Source: Arthrobacter sp. MYb227 (GTDB lineage Bacteria > Actinomycetota > Actinomycetes > Actinomycetales > Micrococcaceae). Taken from it: a stretch of 64,000 nt of DNA. Positions 61,540 to 64,000 of this stretch are shown in pieces (positions within the stretch are counted from its first letter, which is position 1; every line of letters starts with the position of its first letter). The translations under genes were made by a program, and so were the position numbers. The notes under the pieces are model-generated. The model worked only from the letters and a program-made list of their open reading frames with translations, had not been told where the DNA came from and made no database searches. The stretch is taken from contig NZ_PCPT01000004.1 in the NCBI RefSeq assembly GCF_002975435.1, forward strand, positions 186,001 through 250,000, read 5' to 3'.

Positions 61540-63222
61540 TCAGCGTGCTCGCTCGACTCGCTTTTCATCCCACACCGGCTCCGCGGATTCGTACACCTTG
61601 CCGTTGGAACCAAAGACCAAGAACCTGTCGAAGGACCTGGCAAACCACCGATCGTGGGTCACTGCCAATACAGTGCCTTCAAAGGAGTCGATGGCACGTT
61701 CTAGGGCCTCGCCCGAGTGTAGATCAAGGTTGTCTGTAGGTTCATCGAGCAAGAGCAGCGTCGCGCCGGAGAGCTGCAGCAGCAGGATCTGGAAACGCGC
61801 CTGTTGTCCGCCGGAGAGTGAATCATATTTCTGCTCGGCTTGGGTGGCGAGTCCGTACCCGTCAAGCGCCGCGGAGGCGGCCTCACGGGCCAGCCCGGAA
61901 CGGTGTTCGTCACCGCGGTGCAAGATGTCCACCAAAATGCGTCCCATGAGATCTGGGCGGCTGTGAGTTTGGGCGAAGAAGCCGGGGCGGATGCGTGCAC
62001 CAAGTTTCACGGTTCCCTCGTGCGGAACTTCGGCGATCTGCACATCGGAGACCGGCAGGTGCTCGCGCTCCGGATCGGTGCCACCTGCGGCCAGCAAGCG
62101 CAGGAAGTGCGATTTTCCCGAACCATTAGAACCCAAGATGGCAACCCGGTCACCAAACCAGATTTCATTGCTGAAGGGTTTCATCAGCCCCGTGAGCTCC
62201 AGCTTGTCCGCAACAACTGCGCGTTTTGCGGTGCGCCCACCCTTCAGGCGCATATTGACGTTCTGTTCAAGCGGGATGGCCTGGGGTGGGCCCGCCTCGA
62301 GGAACTTAGCAAGCCGCGTCTGGGCCGCGTGATAGCGGTTTGCCATGTCCGAGCGGAAGGCTGCCTTGTTCTTATACATGTTGACAAGTTCTTTGAGCTT
62401 GGCGTGCTCTTCATCCCAACGTTTGCGCAGCTCTTCAAAGCGTTCGTTGCGTTCGCGGCGGGCATCGACATACGAACCGAAGGCTCCGCCGTGGATCCAA
62501 GCTGTGGCACCGGAGAGCCCTGGTTCGAGGGTGACAATGCGACTTGCGGCATTATTGAGCAACTCGCGGTCGTGACTAATGAACAGCACGGTCTTTGAGG
62601 ATTCATTCAGCGTCGCCTCTAGCCAGCGTTTTCCGGGCACGTCTAGGTAGTTATCCGGTTCGTCGAGGAGTAGTAACTCATCGGGACCTTCAAAGAGGGC
62701 CTCGAGTACCAAGCGTTTTTGCTCACCACCGGAAAGGGTTGAGGCTAGTCGGTGGGCAGCACGTTCAAAAGGAACTCCGAGGGCCGCCATACAGACCTTG
62801 TCCCAGGCCGTTTCTAGCTCATACCCTCCGGCGTCTCCCCAATCGATGATTGCCTGTGCATAACGCATCTGGACTTTCTCATCATCGGATTCCATCATGA
62901 GCAGTTCGGTCTCATCAATGGATTTGGCGGCCGCGGCAAGATCGGCGGAGGCCGTAGAGACCAACAAATCGCGCACCGTTGATTCGTCACGCACTTGGCC
63001 GACAAACTGGCGCATGATTCCCATGCCACCGGATCTGGATATGGCTCCCTCATCGGCTTTCAAATCCCCGGCAATAATCTTGAAGAGCGTAGTTTTACCC
63101 GCGCCGTTGGGGCCGATCAATGCGGTCTTAGAGCCGCTAGTGACCTTGAAGGTGACACCGCCTAGGAGCTGGGTGCCGTCGGATAGGAAGTACTGGATGT
63201 CGGATACGTCAATATGAGCCAC
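61540..63222 (-). CDS. ABC-F family ATPase
   Basis: A 560-residue soluble protein with two ABC domains and no membrane helices. First: GPNGAGKTTLFKIIAGDL (Walker A), LSGGEQKRLVLEAL (signature), LLLLDEPDNYLD (Walker B). Second: GSNGSGKSHFLRLLAAGG, in which the residue after GKS is His not Thr/Ser, LSGGQQARFQILLL, and LLLLDEPTDNLDL. A linker of about 60 residues lies between them. ABC-F proteins act on the ribosome (EttA/Uup-like or resistance types); the exact class is unclear. Confidence 0.92.
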   Translation of the reverse strand: MAHIDVSDIQYFLSDGTQLLGGVTFKVTSGSKTALIGPNGAGKTTLFKIIAGDLKADEGAISRSGGMGIMRQFVGQVRDESTVRDLLVSTASADLAAAAKSIDETELLMMESDDEKVQMRYAQAIIDWGDAGGYELETAWDKVCMAALGVPFERAAHRLASTLSGGEQKRLVLEALFEGPDELLLLDEPDNYLDVPGKRWLEATLNESSKTVLFISHDRELLNNAASRIVTLEPGLSGATAWIHGGAFGSYVDARRERNERFEELRKRWDEEHAKLKELVNMYKNKAAFRSDMANRYHAAQTRLAKFLEAGPPQAIPLEQNVNMRLKGGRTAKRAVVADKLELTGLMKPFSNEIWFGDRVAILGSNGSGKSHFLRLLAAGGTDPEREHLPVSDVQIAEVPHEGTVKLGARIRPGFFAQTHSRPDLMGRILVDILHRGDEHRSGLAREAASAALDGYGLATQAEQKYDSLSGGQQARFQILLLQLSGATLLLLDEPTDNLDLHSGEALERAIDSFEGTVLAVTHDRWFARSFDRFLVFGSNGKVYESAEPVWDEKRVERAR

Positions 63223-63309
63223 CGTCCTATCCTACTGAGTCATGCTGTTAGAAAGCTCATGCTCTTCGCCAGTCCGTGCGGAAGAGGACAGCTCCATGGA
63301 TTGTTGCAG

Positions 63310-64000
63310 TCAGTTCAGCGCGACGGGTCCAAGCAACAATATTCGTTGATCCCTCACCCAAATATCCCCACTTTGTCGGTGTTGTATGCGGGTGGTAAAG
63401 CGGTATCTATAACTGAGCACCCTCACATAATGCGGTGATCGACCGGAAAATGGTTCCTCTGCCAGCAGTGCCAATGTCCCTTGATCGGCTTGCAATAGCT
63501 TTTCCACGAAGACGCGGAACCAGCGTTGGTTGATGGATTCCAGCGGAAGGAACCACATCATCCAATCAAGGCGTAGGTGGTAAGGCGCGCATTGGCCGGG
63601 TTTTCTTGCCACATTCCCCGGTTTGCCTTTGAAGGAATATTCTTGCCAATGAGCGCCGATCAGGTTCTCATCCTCGGTGCCCTCAATAACAATCTCGATC
63701 CGCACCCGGGTCACCGAACCAAAGGCACCATAGGCGTTGACGAGTTGCCATTTATTGAACGCTGCGTTCATGAGTTGGTGAGCGGAAAATAGATTACGTA
63801 GTGCGGGGAACGAAAGAGAAATAAGAAGTACCGTGACCGCCAAAACCAGTACAGTCCACCAGCTGGGTGATTCGATGTGCACTGTTCCTGCTGAGCGAAT
63901 CCACGGAAAAATCCAGCCCCAAGCCGAATCGCTAATCCGGGAGCCTGCCAACACAATCGTGAGCCAATTGAGCCACGCAAAATTCCCCGTAGCCACCAAC
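63310..64000 (-). CDS. lipase maturation factor family protein (5' end cut off)
   Basis: The gene runs off the right edge; 229 C-terminal codons are seen. Blocks LVNAYGAFGSVTRVRIEIVIEG, WQEYSFKGKPGNVARKPGQ and APYHLRLDWMMWFLPLESIN are the conserved C-terminal part of lipase maturation factor (LMF1-like) proteins, preceded by two helices. The family is multi-pass and of unclear function in bacteria. The stop is at 63310, 88 bases from the ABC-F start. Confidence 0.9.
   Translation of the reverse strand, partial: LVATGNFAWLNWLTIVLAGSRISDSAWGWIFPWIRSAGTVHIESPSWWTVLVLAVTVLLISLSFPALRNLFSAHQLMNAAFNKWQLVNAYGAFGSVTRVRIEIVIEGTEDENLIGAHWQEYSFKGKPGNVARKPGQCAPYHLRLDWMMWFLPLESINQRWFRVFVEKLLQADQGTLALLAEEPFSGRSPHYVRVLSYRYRFTTRIQHRQSGDIWVRDQRILLLGPVALN

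Overview
The window looks like chromosomal DNA of a high-GC Gram-positive actinobacterium, most likely a member of the Micrococcaceae (Arthrobacter/Glutamicibacter type). This is inferred from the sequence: moderately high GC, many GTG starts, a DivIVA-like protein beside cdsA-frr-pyrH-tsf-rpsB, the dxr / site-2 protease / ispG / DUF4081-GNAT gene set, a DUF222-HNH (13E12 family) protein, a sunset-domain secreted protein, and Crp/GlxR-like GTGA-N6-TCAC operators. No rRNA, CRISPR array, integrase or transposase was seen.

Layout. 1-2.0 kb: two lipoproteins and a DUF4081 GNAT protein. 2.0-3.2 kb: ispG. 3.3-11.0 kb: an accessory block (YCII protein, DUF222-HNH protein, SRPBCC-like protein, AraC regulator with a LysE exporter, a second AraC-type regulator with a small helical protein, and a copper module of CueP and a DUF6153-like protein). 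11.1-13.7 kb: rip1 and dxr. 14.0-15.9 kb: an isolated, AT-rich KAP-family P-loop NTPase, the best candidate for a horizontally acquired, possibly defensive gene. 16.1-22.1 kb: a tripartite tricarboxylate transporter operon (tctC-tctB-tctA) ending in a universal stress protein, divergent from a CitA/DcuS-type two-component system. 22.1-25.4 kb: MaoC-like and acyl-CoA dehydrogenase genes, a divergent TetR regulator with a palindromic operator candidate, and a GNAT protein. 25.6-37.9 kb: two tandem, complete peptide ABC transporter operons of the same gene order (binding protein, two permeases, fused two-domain ATPase). 38.0-42.2 kb: branched-chain 2-oxo acid dehydrogenase E1alpha-E1beta-E2 with a divergent Lrp/AsnC regulator. 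42.4-48.5 kb: DUF485-ActP symporter operon, divergent from a LytS / LytTR / small membrane protein / second SSS symporter operon. 48.6-54.8 kb: sunset-domain secreted protein, DivIVA-like protein, then cdsA, frr, pyrH, tsf and rpsB. 55.2-64.0 kb: M23 peptidase, tRNA-Met(CAT), GT4 glycosyltransferase, NIPA-like transporter, CDP-alcohol phosphatidyltransferase, holin/DUF3618-like membrane protein, tRNA-Asn(GTT), a second GT4, an ABC-F ATPase and the 3' part of a lipase-maturation-factor gene cut by the window edge.

How the genes fit together. The translation/lipid cluster, dxr-rip1 and ispG-GNAT are all on the minus strand in the order known from other actinobacteria, but they are separated here by two large blocks of uptake and catabolic genes. 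Those blocks form a nutrient-scavenging region (tricarboxylates, peptides, branched-chain 2-oxo acids, acetate/pyruvate-like acids). Three of its promoters carry Crp/GlxR-type palindromes, which suggests shared global carbon control plus local regulators (TCS, Lrp, TetR). All functional assignments are read from the sequence and recalled family features; no database search was run.
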